NCBI GenBank assembly: GCA_037389465.1
Contig: JAZARR010000146.1
Span: 6,347,501 to 6,411,500 of the forward strand
Source: Baylisascaris procyonis
Lineage: Eukaryota > Nematoda > Chromadorea > Rhabditida > Ascarididae
Direction of reading: 5' to 3'
Length of the DNA stretch: 64,000 bases
Shown here: positions 20,001 through 35,128 of the stretch, piece by piece
How the letters are laid out: each line of letters opens with the position of its first letter
Position numbering within the stretch: the first letter of the stretch is position 1
The notes under the pieces: model-generated
Told to the model about the DNA's origin: nothing
The model's database searches: none
Seen by the model: only the letters and a program-made list of their open reading frames with translations
Made by a program: the position numbers and the translations under genes

Positions 20001-20760
20001 GGTGAGTGGTGATTAGTGATCTGCTAAATGCCAGCAGCCACCACTATGTGACGCAGTATTAGCACTCTTCGGCTGAATTGGCAGTATTAACCGCAAAGCT
20101 CACAAATCTAATTTTGAAAAAGGGGTCTTTGGTTTTGGTGTTGGGGTTCACTTTGCGCGCAGCTTTCATCGATGTTTGCCGAGAAGTTTGCACTACGTTG
20201 TACTTTGTTGTTTCGATAGATCACTATCCTTGATAAATCATTCCCCCTGATGTTGCCTATTGCCGACAGACATTTTGTGTCACACTTAAAGGTTATAGCA
20301 CGGTAAATAAATAATATGGACTGGTGTCAAGTTAGGTCACTTCCGAAGCTTGGGCAGTGGAGCTTTGCAAACTAGAATCGTGCAGTTAGAAATCGTTGCC
20401 GTTTTTCTGCAGTTTTAACTCTAGCCGATTACTAGGCGCAATATGCTAGCGGATACTCGATCATATATTGCGCATTCACATGGAGTTGTGCTGCAATGTG
20501 CGTTATTTGCATCGTGTCCTAGTTTCGACGGATATTTATTTTGGCGCTGAACTATCCTATAGCAGCACGACTTGTCTCGTGTATGCTTGATAGAAGCGAA
20601 TCCATCGAAGCGCTGACCACGTCTCACAGAGTGCAGAATCCGTGTCATCGCTCGTTGCATAGGGAACGTTTGGTGGTAATGCTTTGAGAGCTGCTAGCCA
20701 GTTTGCTTTCCGCCATACGAAGTAACCTGAAAGTGAATGACATTACTTGTGGCGATTTTG
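17043..20760. other. Intergenic region between convergent genes
   Basis: This separates the 3' ends of the ArfGAP (+) and EGF (-) genes. No exon chain was found. It holds one possible RTE-type LINE remnant (17540-17760). One isolated segment (19326-19366) has an acceptor and a donor but no partner exons. Confidence 0.45.
17540..17760 (+). mobile_element. Possible remnant of an RTE-type LINE C-terminus
   Basis: Across frames the translation reads DPWNNGQRG, then KRCCRAGRQSGWTLFRRWDE, then MEKKVRDWAQNMDR. RTE-class LINE proteins end with a W-x-x-x-V-EW, KR-x-x-GRP-x-x-RW-DE, then A-DR-x-W order, which this loosely follows. Several frame changes and stops are needed. The match is by pattern memory only, and the segment may be unrelated. 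Confidence 0.28.
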
Positions 20761-20767
20761 TGCATTA

Positions 20768-20773
20768 TTTATT
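20768..20773 (-). terminator. Polyadenylation signal AATAAA of the EGF gene
   Basis: The minus strand reads AATAAA about 56 bases past the TGA at 20829-20831. This spacing suits a compact nematode 3' UTR and supports the gene's proposed end. Confidence 0.6.
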
Positions 20774-20828
20774 CTGCTGGAAGTGATATGGCACATGTTT
20801 AAAGGTGAAACAAATTTATGCTTATTAT

Positions 20829-23800
20829 TCACCTTTCCTCATTACTGATATGATCCATAGAAATAGCGGCTCGTTCGAGCATATTTTGGCGCTCTTCTAA
20901 TTCACGCCTTCTCCTCTCTTCGTTGGGCGATTTGCGCATTTTCATTAGACGTCTTTGATGCAAGATGAACATCGTTATAACGAGAAGTAACAATAGTGAA
21001 CACGCACCAACTGTTATCAACATTCGCGATCTGATCTGCAAAATTGAACTCAGTGATTGCTGCATGCGATTGCAATTGGGTGCAAAATTGGCAGTATATG
21101 GGCACAATGTCGGCTCTTTTGATTCAAATCACTGCTGTAATTGCCTAGTTCAGAACCTTCCTCTCCAAAGTAAATCCCACATTAAAAGATTTCTTGGAGG
21201 AAGGCATCAGGATGCTGCGGGTTTGAGGCCTTGGGGACCAAGACTTGTTTGCATAATGACGATTTCCACTTGGCGAAGAGAAGTGTGGGCAATAAGGATT
21301 AAAGTAGAAGTCCACAGGAAAACTTTCGAACCTAAAAGCAGTCAGAAAAATAGACGTTTTTGTTAGTAAAGGCAGATGTTTTGCAGTTCATCCATAAAAA
21401 ATGCGGTTCTCTTGGATAGCCCACTGGAGCTTCAGGAGCTTTTCACCCATAAAACTCGAAACCGTCATTGCATCAACCAGCAAAGTCTTTGCGCCGACTT
21501 GGGGTTTTGGGATGTGGAGGAAACGAGATTTTTTTCCGGAAACGAGAAAGATTTACAATCGCAAACCATAATTTGTCGTGGTGACTTGCAAGACATGTTT
21601 TCAGCAACCCTAGATAGCGATCCTGAAATGAGTTAGGACAAGATAAGAAGGCAGACAACTGCTCCAACAATACTTGCGAATTTTTGTGAGTGCTCATGTA
21701 AAACGGACATGCTAACTTGTGAATCGGTTTCCTGTCGAAGAACTCGAGCTTTTGGCGATGAAATATGAATGGTGCAATCGGGATATGGTCGAATTTTGGG
21801 TCCGTATTGGGCGCAACGATCGCAATGCGTTCCACTGAAGCGTGCTGGACAAATACACGATTGGCTGCCATTCTGCGTATCTAAAAAAAACATACGCAAT
21901 GTAAAGCTTATGACTTTTAGTCCTAGTCGAATAAATCCAAAAATTTCACATTCACAGTTGGGAACTTCCAAAGCCATAACGTATTGTGATTGATTAATCT
22001 TCGTTTCTTAAGACCGAAAAAATTATTGTTGTTCAGCTACAAATAAAAGATATTCGCCTTGTTGAAGAAAAAATTTCTTTTCTATTTTGTCGAACTGCGG
22101 ATGCAATTTTGTGTGGTGGGCTACGAAAAGGGCCGAAAAATCCCAATTCTGGGATGTCTTGCCTAAAATTTTCTTGAAAATTTCCGTCTATTCTGTTTGC
22201 TGTTTGGATTTTCCTTGTTGTTTTCAATACTATTCAGGATCGTTTGATTATGGTTCACTTCGGGAAATTCTAAAATTCTCAACTTGTTCTCATCTTCTTT
22301 CCTTATTTCTAAAATTGAAGAATGTGACTGTTGAGGAATATCTACTTTGTTGGAATATTGCACTAATAAAGTAACTAAAAAGCAATGCAGCAAGTAAGTG
22401 GAGACAGATAAACATAAATGCCTACCGGGGTATCCATGCTGACAAACTATTTCGTGGCAATAATCACCCTGCCATCCATCCTCGCAAATACATCTGCAAT
22501 ATGCACATCATATAGTCATAATTTTATGCCCTCTTCTCCTATAATTTGAAAGAAAGAAACAGCTGCTGCGATTGATCTTTTGAATGCATTAGTTTTGTAA
22601 AAAATCTTTTTTTTTTAAACCAAAGAATGTCTCCCCTCCTCTTTAAATTTGGAACGCAACGTATTCAAAAAGTGGAATAGCTCCTTCATAAATTGCTCAC
22701 GAAAGTAAACCTTGCAGAAATAAGCGTTTAGTGCATTTGTGATACTAGCCGTCTAGTAAAGCTTCATAGAGCCTGATAAAAGCATTCAGCGGTAGCGCTG
22801 ATCTGTGCACAGTACTTATGCATTTCGCTAATTTGAGCTCGCAAATCGCCTAAGTTAAGCCCATGAATTTTAAGGTGCGTGAATATTAGAGCTCCAGAAA
22901 TTGTAGTTCCAAAACATTTTTGTCTCGATCCACCGCTTCGCTGTAAAATTAAAATCGCTAAAAAGTGAACAAATCTGCAGGTTTAAAAGCTGTTAAATCT
23001 GCAATCTAAAGACATATGTACGCAGGAACACGAATTTCCGTTATATCATTCATAAGAACAAGCCGGTTTCTTAAAAAGTCCTCAAATGTGGCGTTGTTTT
23101 TCGAGGTGATCCACGAAATTGAAAAAGCGCGTATTATGCGCCTCCAGGATGCGCTTCTTCAAATGGCTAACATCATTCAGCGCAGTTACTACTAATTTGA
23201 CTATAAACATCTCTGTTCTTTACTACATGTCTACAAAAAAGCAATAATGTAATGAATCCTTTTGCACACTCATTTTTTTGAACGTTATAAAGTGTTCTGA
23301 ATATTTAGCAAATGGACTCGTTTGGATTGCTAGTGAGGCCCGATGGAAAAAATGATTTTTTTTAAGGTGATGATTTAAAATAAACCAAATCATTTGGGAC
23401 ATTTCAAAAAAAAAGAAATAAAATACCACTACCATTCAAATAAAAGTAGCTGAATGTGAAGCCATTGGGAATGGATGTGCAATTAAGTTCAGTCTGACGC
23501 TTCAATGCTGGACATATTATATGGCTTCTCTATGTGCGCGTTCAATGGCATTGTATATTGCATCTGTTGCGTCTATATCTGTTGCGCCAAAACATTAATA
23601 GGATTTTAAAGCATTTTTTAAATCCTTTTAAATTAAGGACTTACTGAAAAATATGGAGGTGGCTTTGGGAAATAGAGAGTTTGAGGATAACACTAAAGCG
23701 GCAATAAAGGGAGCGATGACAAGCCGAAAACCTTTTTATCTGTAGATATTTCGGTTTCTCGAGCAAAAATATGCCATTGTCTCTATGTTTTCTTTCCATG

Positions 23801-24347
23801 AGTTCAGCGGAAAAAGAAGATGAAAGCAGGAAGAACTTTTATGAGGGTGAACTTAACCTGGCAATATGTAATAGTTAATAAAGTTACCACTAATAAAACC
23901 GGGTATTACTAAGGGCTAGTGAAAGCGAACAACCTTTGGCCTTAAGGTTTGAATGTTGGACTGTTGTGAATAGACGTCCGTTTCTTTTTTAGGCAAGTCG
24001 TGTTCATAATTACAAGACCTTTCACTGCGACATAGGACGAGTCGCGTAGTTTTGCGGTGGAAATCGACAATTGGACTAATAATGTATTTAATTTGCCCGA
24101 TTAACGGATTCGGATAGAAAAAGCATGTCAACAAATAGATTAACTCTCAGTTGTGATGGGTTAGGGTGGGAAAAAGCAAAGAAACGAATAGATCAGACCT
24201 CACCTGCTGTATTTGCGTTTTCCATGCTCACAACGGCTGACATATTGACATTGTGATCCAAAAAAATACCCTATGCAGTGGCAGTGCCCGTCTCTGAATT
24301 CACCTCGGTCGTTACACTGAATTTACATATTAACTTAATGAAAGTGA

Positions 24348-24419
<72 letters not shown>

Positions 24420-25779
24420 GAATCTTTAAATTAAGCCCACATTTACTGATTGACAGAGTAGTTTCTCAACTCTCTCAAAGGACCAGTCGTTTGAGTAAAA
24501 GATAAGTCAGTGGCTAAGAATATTCCAAAGTTGAAAGAAAAACTGCCACCAACAGATCAGCCAGCTGTTAAAATTAGAGCTGTGCCGGATCTGTCAAAAG
24601 CATTTGCACAGGGAAGGGGAATGAAGATGAGGTGTGAAGAGTGGAGGTGACCGGATGGTGAGAAAGGATGGATAGGTAGATAAGAAGGCAGAATAGGCAC
24701 AAATGGCGGCAAAACTCTTTCGAAATAACTTTTAAACGCGTGTGAACTTCGTGGTTTATTGTTATTTGTATCAGAGGCGTTATACTAAACTACTCACATC
24801 TACAACCTATTCATACAATCACAGCCGATGCCTAGCCATTACTATTCTGCATCAAAGATCGCTCAAGGTCTGTATTTTATGTTTTGTCTTCGATGTTAAT
24901 GACATCACCTGATCAGCAGTCGGTACATCACATAGTTCACCGATCCAGTCTTCGTCACATATGCACGGTTTGTTGAAGAATAAACTATCTGGATCATAGC
25001 GAGCGCCTACGGAAATGCCGTGAACTGAAATTTCATAACCCAATAAAATGCACTGCTAACATTGCAACATTTATATCTAAAGCAATCGTTAGTTAGCAAT
25101 ACTTCCAGTTTTATCGTCAAAAGCATTGCATATGAAAAGATCCTCGCCACGGAGTTTATTGCCATTCCCCAAAATGACGGATGTTGTCAAGCTCTAACGA
25201 GAAGAATGCTTCCGCCCACATCAGAACATCGTTGAGTGGCAATTAATTGAAAGTATTGTAGGGATATTACCGCTCATCGTCTCTCGTCTTAACGTCAATG
25301 GCAAAGGAGGTGCATATATTTTAATTAATCAAAACGTTGATTTCAGTAGCTTGATAACCTACCGCACGCATAATCGAGGCATCGCCTACCGGTGAATGGA
25401 AAAATGCATTCACATCGATTGTTTTCTAGCATTGTGCCACCGTTCCTACAATATGCACCGTCGACGTCCGTTTCGGTCCTTACTCTCGCCGAGCGGATAC
25501 TAAACTCTCTTTGACTCATTAAAGATAAATTAAGAGCGCATAATTTCTGAATGAAATATTCTTTAATGCAGTATGAAGGTTGTTTGTCTTCTTTGAGAAT
25601 AGAAATTAATGAATTTAGTTGAGAACTCCTATGCAATTGAAATATTTTTGCACCGTTTTATTAGCTGTTATAGGTTCGATTTGCTCAAGCAGATTATGGC
25701 AACATCCTGTCCACATTCATGTACTTACAGGCATATGCGTGCGTATTTGTCGGTACTTTCAAATCGGAAAGCATTAAAG
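20829..25779 (-). CDS. EGF-repeat single-pass membrane protein (5' end incomplete)
   Basis: Minus-strand exons in transcript order are 25729-25779 (tentative), 25363-25499, 24909-25024, 24204-24316, 22426-22493, 21717-21880 and 20829-21035. All junctions agree in phase. They encode five EGF-like modules in a row. The first holds YCRNGG...CEC..FTGRRC; the second PCICDEDWIGELC; the third CHCIGYFFGSQC; the fourth CICEDGWQGDYC; the fifth CICPARFSGTHC. A juxtamembrane segment, one membrane helix (ITVGACSLLLLLVITMF) and a charged tail of about 45 residues with an Arg/Glu-rich helical stretch follow, ending SNEER. The layout implies a type I surface protein with extracellular EGFs, but function and ligand cannot be read. 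The signal peptide exon was not secured. The donor joining EGF 5 to the membrane exon (at 21717, GTTAGC) was chosen for phase; reading on would stop at 21633. Confidence 0.8.
24349..24418. repeat. (TA)n microsatellite, 70 bp
   Basis: An uninterrupted TA run lies in an EGF-gene intron. It ends about 33 bases from the exon at 24204-24316, on the acceptor side for the minus-strand gene. Confidence 0.97.
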
Positions 25780-26272
25780 CTAGAATTGTGAAATTTGCTG
25801 GTTATAATGCGCATCATACGATGATCTCTTACACCTTACTTCACTGTAATCTATCGATATCTACAGAAATCGAAAGTATTTAAAACTACCAAAAACAGTG
25901 CCTATATTTTACATTGGTTAGGTACTGAAAAGACTGAGTCGTTTATAGATGATCCATAGGAACAACTGGTTTAGTTAAAGTATTAAGGCACTATTTTGCA
26001 TATTTTATTTTTTGCTAGCGATTTTTGAGACTGCTTTGTGTAGAGCTTTGGAGCTGGTCGGTCAGGTAAGCGAAATATATGATAATACAGTAAATAATGC
26101 TTGATTTCACGGCATATCTATTTTGGAACGATCAAGCTAAATTTGTGTTACCAGAAAGAGTATACGTGAGAATTCACTCCATACTGAACTTTTATTTTTT
26201 CGTGTGGAATAGCAAGCTTGACTAAATTATACAAGGCATACAGCGGGTAGCGGGTGGAAAATATGATTATAC

Positions 26273-26339
26273 CGTCTCTGTAAGGAGTTTGCAAACGTCC
26301 TCTGACGATAAGAGCCACCAGCACGCAGATTTCTCGCAT
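26273..26339 (-). CDS. Tentative signal-peptide exon upstream of the EGF gene
   Basis: From the ATG at 26337-26339 the minus strand encodes MREICVLVALIVRG, a short hydrophobic start, and then a GTATAA donor after 26273 in phase 1. It could supply the missing signal peptide of the EGF protein. The next known exon needs a phase-2 partner, so at least one further exon would be required. The hydrophobic core is only about nine residues. Low confidence. Confidence 0.2.
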
Positions 26340-28131
<1,792 letters not shown>

Positions 28132-28463
28132 AGTGTAAGAAAAAGTTGAAAAAAAATGAAGACAAATCGAGCAAGAATTTAGAACGATGGTTAGAGCAAG
28201 ACAGTACGACAAGCGAATTGAGAAAGGCATTTCTCAGAGACAGCTCTACGCTGTACAACCGGTCGTCGCATGGCGAGTCTGCCCGCTGGTCGGACGCCAG
28301 CAAACCTTTGCATCAAATACTAGTAGCGTTGCATACGAAGGATTTCACGTCAACACCCCTAGGTGACGAAGTGAACCGTTATAACCAACAGTATACGTCT
28401 ATCCTCACTGAGAGTTTCTCAACAATGCAATGTGAGACTAACGCCTTTATTTGGAAAATTCAA
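28132..28463 (+). CDS. Orphan coding exon, unknown protein
   Basis: A 332-base segment has an acceptor (acttccag) in phase 1, an unbroken frame of 110 codons, and a GTGAGA donor in phase 0. The protein starts CKKKLKKNEDKSSKNLERW, a very basic stretch, and is Ser/Thr-rich and polar throughout, ending AFIWKIQ. No family was recognised. Its phase-0 donor would match the phase-0 acceptor at 35558 of the ShKT gene across a 7.1-kb intron, so it may be an upstream exon of that gene. Equally it may belong to another gene with unrecognised exons. The basic start could follow a membrane helix, but none was found nearby. Confidence 0.45.
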
Positions 28464-29947
28464 GTGAGATAACTTCACTCAGGATTTATTAAACGCTTCC
28501 AGAAATAGCCTAATATATCAATGGCCAACGAGGAAGTTGGGTAAGAAGAAATTAGCAATACAGAGAATTTCCCACGAAATTCTAGCTCTCTGCTTACGTG
28601 ACAGCCGGGCAAATTCCGATTGTACGTTGCACTACAATCAGCACTTTTGATATTTAATCGTTTGAGTGAAATTGGCGCTAGTAACAACAAATACCACTGG
28701 GGTACTGGTTTTCTAACATGATACGTCATGCGCTAATCATTGACCAAATAAACAACACTGATCGAATCGTTCCCATAATGAAACATTTATACTTTGTGCA
28801 ATTATGCTCTCAATGATAACAAAATAGCTTATCAAATCAACTTCAAGGTTCCTAAAACTAAAATACAAACTTTTCATCACGACTATTCAAATATGCCAGG
28901 TACTTTCTTTTGCAAATTCATTCTGAAGACGGGAATTGTTAAGTTTTTCATCATTTATGGATCAGCCAATATCTGCTACTTACATTTGCAATCAGCCATC
29001 TATCTGTTAGCAGGCAGCTATATCGCCACGTTGCTTTTGTAAAAAGCTGCTTGCATTTTGTTTTTGAAAAGGCTTTCTTATATACTCATTAGTCCGAAAA
29101 GCGTTAGTTGTATTATGAAGAGTTTTAGAATACCAAGGGACTAGGTGGAGGGATGGCATGGAGGGAGGACTAATTGCATTGGAGAGGCGTTTAATTCAAG
29201 GGGTGCATAATCTTGCTTACTGATAGATTAGAAGGTTATTAGCATCATAGTGAACTAGCTAGTGAAAGCACTTTCTAAGAGAAAGTTAAGTACTTACTTT
29301 ATCTTATGCACGTTCTGTTTCTGAAATTTTTGTACAAAATTCGAAACTTTCGGAAGAAATTAGGAAATTCTCAAATAAGGTTGAAGAGCATCATATCAAC
29401 TGTTTAACTATACTCTTTGTTTCCTTTCAATAAGGCAATTTCCGCTGCTTGCTGAAGAAATCGTTCTGAATTTCCTACCACAATGCTATAAATATCGTTG
29501 TTTGTTGTGCACATAAGAAGTTTATTTAGCTGCCATCGATTCTCTCAATAAGCTAGATGTCATTTCTATCACTTTGAACTATTGATAGATATCCTATCAA
29601 ATATCTTGATAATTGCACATGAATCGCTAGAAATTGCATCTGACGTACGCTTATCTATAACAATGTGCAGCATGAATTTTCACTGCAAAATTGAGGGCAT
29701 TTGCTTGATTCGTGCAAAACATTATTGAAATTCTCAACGAGGCATTTTGTTTACTTATTTACATATCCGTTGAAGCAGTAGTCAAGAATTGACCATTGAG
29801 CTTTGTTTTCCATAAGAAGATCCATCCTCTTTGGCTATTGATGCGACTTGTTGAACTATTCGATGGGCAAACGCTCGAATAGTTGTAATTGCCAAAGGAC
29901 ACGTGACAGTCACATGAAATCATCAACCAATCATCATCTCTGCGATG

Positions 29948-30043
29948 CTTATATGTAATCGTCACTGAGCGTGGCATGTCGCATATTTGTGATATATATA
30001 TACTTATATGTAATCGTTACTGAGCGTTGCATGTCGCATATTT

Positions 30044-30046
<3 letters not shown>
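29948..30046. repeat. 55-bp tandem duplication beside a TA array
   Basis: The word cttatatgtaatcgt begins at 29948 and again at 30003. The following bases, to tttgtgatatata, match with only two or three substitutions. The second copy runs straight into the long TA array at 30047. The duplicated unit itself ends in TA repeats, so array slippage probably made the copy. Confidence 0.85.

Positions 30047-30124
<78 letters not shown>
30047..30124. repeat. (TA)n microsatellite, 78 bp
   Basis: An uninterrupted AT run directly follows the 55-bp duplication. Confidence 0.97.
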
Positions 30125-30129
<5 letters not shown>

Positions 30130-30228
30130 TTTTCTAAGCCATTCAAATGAATGGAAAGTTTTAATTAACAATTTTTATTCATAACTTTGTTCATAAATTA
30201 TTTTCGGTAGTCTCTGTTTGGTACACCA

Positions 30229-30240
30229 GGGGGGGGGGGG
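30229..30240 (+). repeat. G homopolymer run
   Basis: Twelve G residues are followed after one T by GGGG. A C run of the same length occurs at 35117-35128. Both are prone to slippage and to assembly error. Confidence 0.9.
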
Positions 30241-33200
30241 TGGGGTGCCATTTCTATAGGTTAAGAATGCATGAAATGCTCGTAGAGAAATTACTAGCTA
30301 AGTATAAGATCATTGCACTACTATACACACAAAGGTTGGTTTGATGATAACATTTTATAATCAGTTCTAATGGAGGACTATAAAGAAAGAACTGTCTCTT
30401 ATATTTGTGAGTTTTTGGGATATCCGATTTCAATTAGGTGCAGTTAGTAGGTAAAATTATTGCGAATCTCAATTCACTATACCGTTTTTTTTAGTGGTAA
30501 ATGCATTCAATGGCATTATTGATGGCATTTTTAAAGAAGCATTTATAGAACTTTGAAGCAATTATGAGTTCACGCGAATAACTTCCTCTCTTTCTCTTGA
30601 AGTTGTTCGATGAAGTGGCTTTATGAGTGATTCCACCTTTTAGGGTAATGGTCATTGTTATAAGCATTACTTCCGGCATTGCTTCCGGCATTACTCAAAT
30701 CGCTTTTATGTCGATATTGAGCATACTTGTTTTCTTGATTGAAAATGAACAATCCTCTGTGACGGTATGAAAACTTTGAAGCTTAACCTGTCTTTAGATT
30801 AATGAGTACAATCGGCACTAGGTTAAAAGATGCCTTTTGAAAGGTGGCATTTTCGATGATTTATAACCAAAGGCACTCCAAAGTGATTGGATGCGAATGA
30901 AATGAGGATGAGAGAAATTCATTCAGAGGCTTTCAATGTGCGCATGTTTGTTTTTGCTGAATGAACTGTGCGAAAACGTTCGTGTCGCAACTACTTGATC
31001 CGATTCCATTCCCAGTTCACATATGCAGTCGTATGCATCCGTTCGGAGTGTATTTCCACATCTCGCCCGCATAAGCTTGCTTATTTTCCAACATATTCAC
31101 CGATTGCTTCTTATTACGACTGTTTATTTTTCTCAACAAACGAAAAATTTCATTTTGGAGTTCTACAGTTGTTACCTTTGGGATCTTCTTTTTCACATGT
31201 CATTATTTGATCGCTGAGGGTCCTACTTGCAATTGGCGAAACTACATTTGAAAATGTTGTTTCGTGGAATGCAAAATACTGCCAATTTGCAACGATATTC
31301 TCATTTAAAGCTACAATATGATAATTGATATTAAATTTGATATTAATGTTGGCAAGTAGCCGAGTTTGCTGGTTACGATTTTTTAATATGGAATCCATGC
31401 TGTGATTGCAGTTGTTTTTAGCAATTTACATACCGTCGAAAAAGCTTTGTGAAGAATTTTTTGCAACGTTATGTGAGCAAGTTTTATTCTCCGCTCTTAT
31501 TGTTGGGAAAAAAAATGGATCATTACATTAGCCGCGAATCGTATGATCGCGACCCCTATTATGAAGAGTAATTCCCCTTACAAAGAGCATTCACAAATGT
31601 TTATATTACCTTATAGCAACTATTTTTAAAATACTAAGTAAGTGAGAGAGTTAAATCGGATATTTTGCCTAGCATCATTAAGCAGCAAGAATCCGATTAT
31701 GTTTATAGTTAAGAATATAGCTTAAATGCTCTCTTAGCGATGTTCGATTGAGAAACGTTTTGCTAAGATCGTTGTTTAAAAATAAGTATTTATGAAAACC
31801 TTTTTTGTTTTGCAAATTTTTTGTTATCTAAAAATTGCAAATCTATTTTTATAAGAAGATTAGAAATTTGCCATTTATTTCGTCTAATACCTCAAAAATA
31901 TTAAAAATCAATTTCATATGATCAGTTGTAAATGAGAAAGAAATATAAAACATTTGAGGTTTTTAGAAACAAATTTCCGTTCCTTAAAACCGAATTGTTT
32001 CATAAGTCATTTCATGAGTTGGAACATTTATTCATAAGGAGCACAGATTTCAAAACTATACATTGCCAAACTTTGTCTTTTGTGAATGTTGGATGTGAAC
32101 TCCTCTATTTCGAAAGAAATATTCATGTGGTACTTTACTCTTTTAATTCGATTCCCAATATAGTAAATATCATAACTGGTAAAGCTCTGTGCGTTAGTCT
32201 CTTTTTGCTTTCATCCAAAGTTTATTAAGCTCGAGACAGGGAACTTTTTTGGGAAGGTGCCGAAAGTGGAACGCCTAAATGGCATGGATATTTTCGTTGC
32301 AGTTTATTATGTATTATCAACTGTAGGCCTTCATCTTCTCGTAACATTCGCTTTGAAGACAGTTAGCAATTCAGATATCTTCGACTTACTTTCTTCTTTC
32401 CTCTTCCACCTTAAAAAAAGCCACAACCTGGCTGCTGACCTGAAAAAGTTACGTAATAGTCTGAAGAGGCTGTCGGCATTTGTCGAGCTGTTTGTCCTCA
32501 TTTGTGATGCGCTTTGCATTTAGACTATCGAGTGGCGCTGAGGCAGGGTGACCATTTGAAGTGGTGTGTTCGGCGGCGATCCTTATTCCTCATTCACCCT
32601 ATTCATGCTAATATTGTCAACTAAAGTGATTTTGAGCACAGCATTGTGCTTCTCCCCATCATTTGGGTTGACTGTACACCTTTACCCCATATGCACTATG
32701 CCAGCCACAAGCAGCTTCTGCTTAGACTCTTCCATGACTTTCGTTTAGATGATAGGTCGTCAGGTTGAGCGTTTTTCCTGATTTGTTCATTTAGGTGTTA
32801 TTGAGATGCCTACGAAGCTACTCAGCCATTTCTCTATCAGTTGAAGCTACTGACAAAATTTTGAGCATTGTATGCCCTAAGGAGACATGAGGATTCTTAA
32901 AGAGCGTAACAATGTGTCTTGCAAGGAATATCTGATGTTCGATTTGCATGACGCTGCCAAATGCGCATCTCCAAGATAATTTGTTTTGAAATGCTAGCAT
33001 TCATAATGAATTTGCTGAATTCGCATCCATCGTCGACTAAATAAAAAATATACCGGAAAGAAGCCGTTGCAAGTAACGCCAGCATTAAGCAGTAACAATG
33101 TTAGCCGGCACAAGTAAATAATTATGCTAAAATAAAGCTTCATAATGGATGAAAAGCCCTCAGAAGCCCTTCGGAATCTTTGCGAGTGAATACTTTCCAA

Positions 33201-35116
33201 GTGAGGCGATACCTGAAGCAGCCTATGGTCCTTGCTTTATTCTAATGTGTCTATCCTAATTTATGCAATATTTTTATAGATGCAAAATATTATCGCAGCA
33301 CTCTCGATACTCTTTCACGTTTTGCGAATCTTTTAGTCCTCACAGTCCACATTCAAGTTTTCAAAGGGTGGCCTTTATCGTTTAAACGATCAAGCATCTT
33401 CAGTCTCTAAATTCAAACTGGTGCGATCAGCTAAACTGGCCGAATTTTCCATCCTTCCTGTCTGTTTCTGGCAAATGTGATGATATGGCCATCAGCTATT
33501 TAGATTGGACTGGCAAAATTAAGGTGTTCATGCTGGATCATCAACCAAAGTTCTAAATTCAAACATGTTAGTCGAATAGGTGCAACTGGCCGATCAATGA
33601 AGATTGCCTTTAAATCAAAGCAAATCTTCGAAAAATTTTGAGCAAAAATATCGCTTAGAGTTAAACATTACATAAGATACGTAGTGTTATGTGAGATGTC
33701 TAACTGGTTTAATTCTCTTAGTTCTTTATAATTCTTCTGATGATTTCTTTGGGCTCTTATTAAAATACTTATTCTGTTTTCTTTTTATTTCAAATTATTT
33801 CGATGGTGAAATGAAGCGTAATTCAACGATTTTTTTAGCACATTCACTGCAATAATAGGCATTAAAGTTTTCAACTGAAGAACTCAGTCGTTCAAAACAA
33901 ACCAAAGTGAATGATCCGTTTGGTGAGGCAAAACGCATTTGCATTAGCGTGTCGAACCTTTTAAACTTCCCTTGAGCACTACTGTTAATTGTCATGATCT
34001 GTTAAAATTGGCACTTTCGCTAAAGATGCAGGCGGCTACAAAATGCCCATATGCAATAAATTTAGCCTTCACTCAACTCGACTCATTATGCATTCATTCG
34101 ATTGCCACACAATCTTTCAGTTTTTGACGTCTTTTTTTCTAATTTAAAGAAAGAAATTTGAGAAGAATCACGCCTACAAGTGCATAATTAATAAGTTAGA
34201 AGATAATGCAATAATCTTTCTTTCAGTTTGTACAATTTCACATATATGTTCAACGGATGAAATTAAACGCCTTCTGCTTGCTCGCACTGAGGTTTTCGTT
34301 CGCGGACGCATTTATTTCATTATTTCCTCTGATATTTAAGTTCATCTATGAACATGAGAATATTTGTAAGTAAAGTTTTAGTATGATTTTGATTGTTAAT
34401 TTCATAGACTATTATTTCAAATTTCCGTAGAATGAGGATAATATCGTTTCGATTACTGAATGGCCACAAAAAACAATTCTCGACTTTCTTCAAGGATTTA
34501 ACAGGTCTTGAGAAAAAAAAAAAACTTGAGAGCACAATGCGCAAGAAGTAAACAATAGAAAGGGACCCTCAAAAGCTCAAAACTGCAAGAAAGTCGGCTC
34601 GGATTGAAGAGGAGAAGGATCCCCAATCAAAACAACAAGTTACCACCAAACTAGATTCATTCTTTCCGCGTCTTGAGTCCTTCATTTCAAAAAATTGGAA
34701 AATCCATAAATCCGATATCTTATATTAGAATTTTATGATCGTTTGAAATGCAACTTTATCTGTGAATTATTTTGTGAATCATGGACGCGAATCGCAGACC
34801 AGAAATAATACATAATGTTTAGGTGGCGACGTCTTTGCTGAGCCAGCGTGGCTACCATCGCAGGAACGATGCAAAATTGGCTGTGAGGTTAGTTCCGCAC
34901 ACATTTCGGTTTCGCTGCGACATTTACTCTAGTGAAGTTTGCACTCGGGGAATTTTCAGTTGACTGACGGAAAGAGTAGTTTCGTTAATCCAACGTAGTA
35001 CTGTAATGTATGGCTACTGGCTGAACGTTCATCCGTCTAGTATCATCCTTTCAACCTCAACTCTCTGCAAGGAATAGATTTGTCAAAGCTGATGATTCAG
35101 CAATCGCGATCATCCA

Positions 35117-35128
35117 CCCCCCCCCCCC
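35117..35128 (+). repeat. C homopolymer run
   Basis: Twelve C residues are followed by AA and CCCCC. The opposite strand is a G-rich run that could form a quadruplex. Confidence 0.9.

Noticed and set aside
25631..25780. Plus-strand frame starting MQLKYFCTVLLAVIGSICSS, a perfect-looking signal peptide
   Set aside because: It stops after 49 codons, has no in-phase plus-strand partner exon, and overlaps a minus-strand exon (25729-25779) with a GTAAGT donor that fits the EGF gene.
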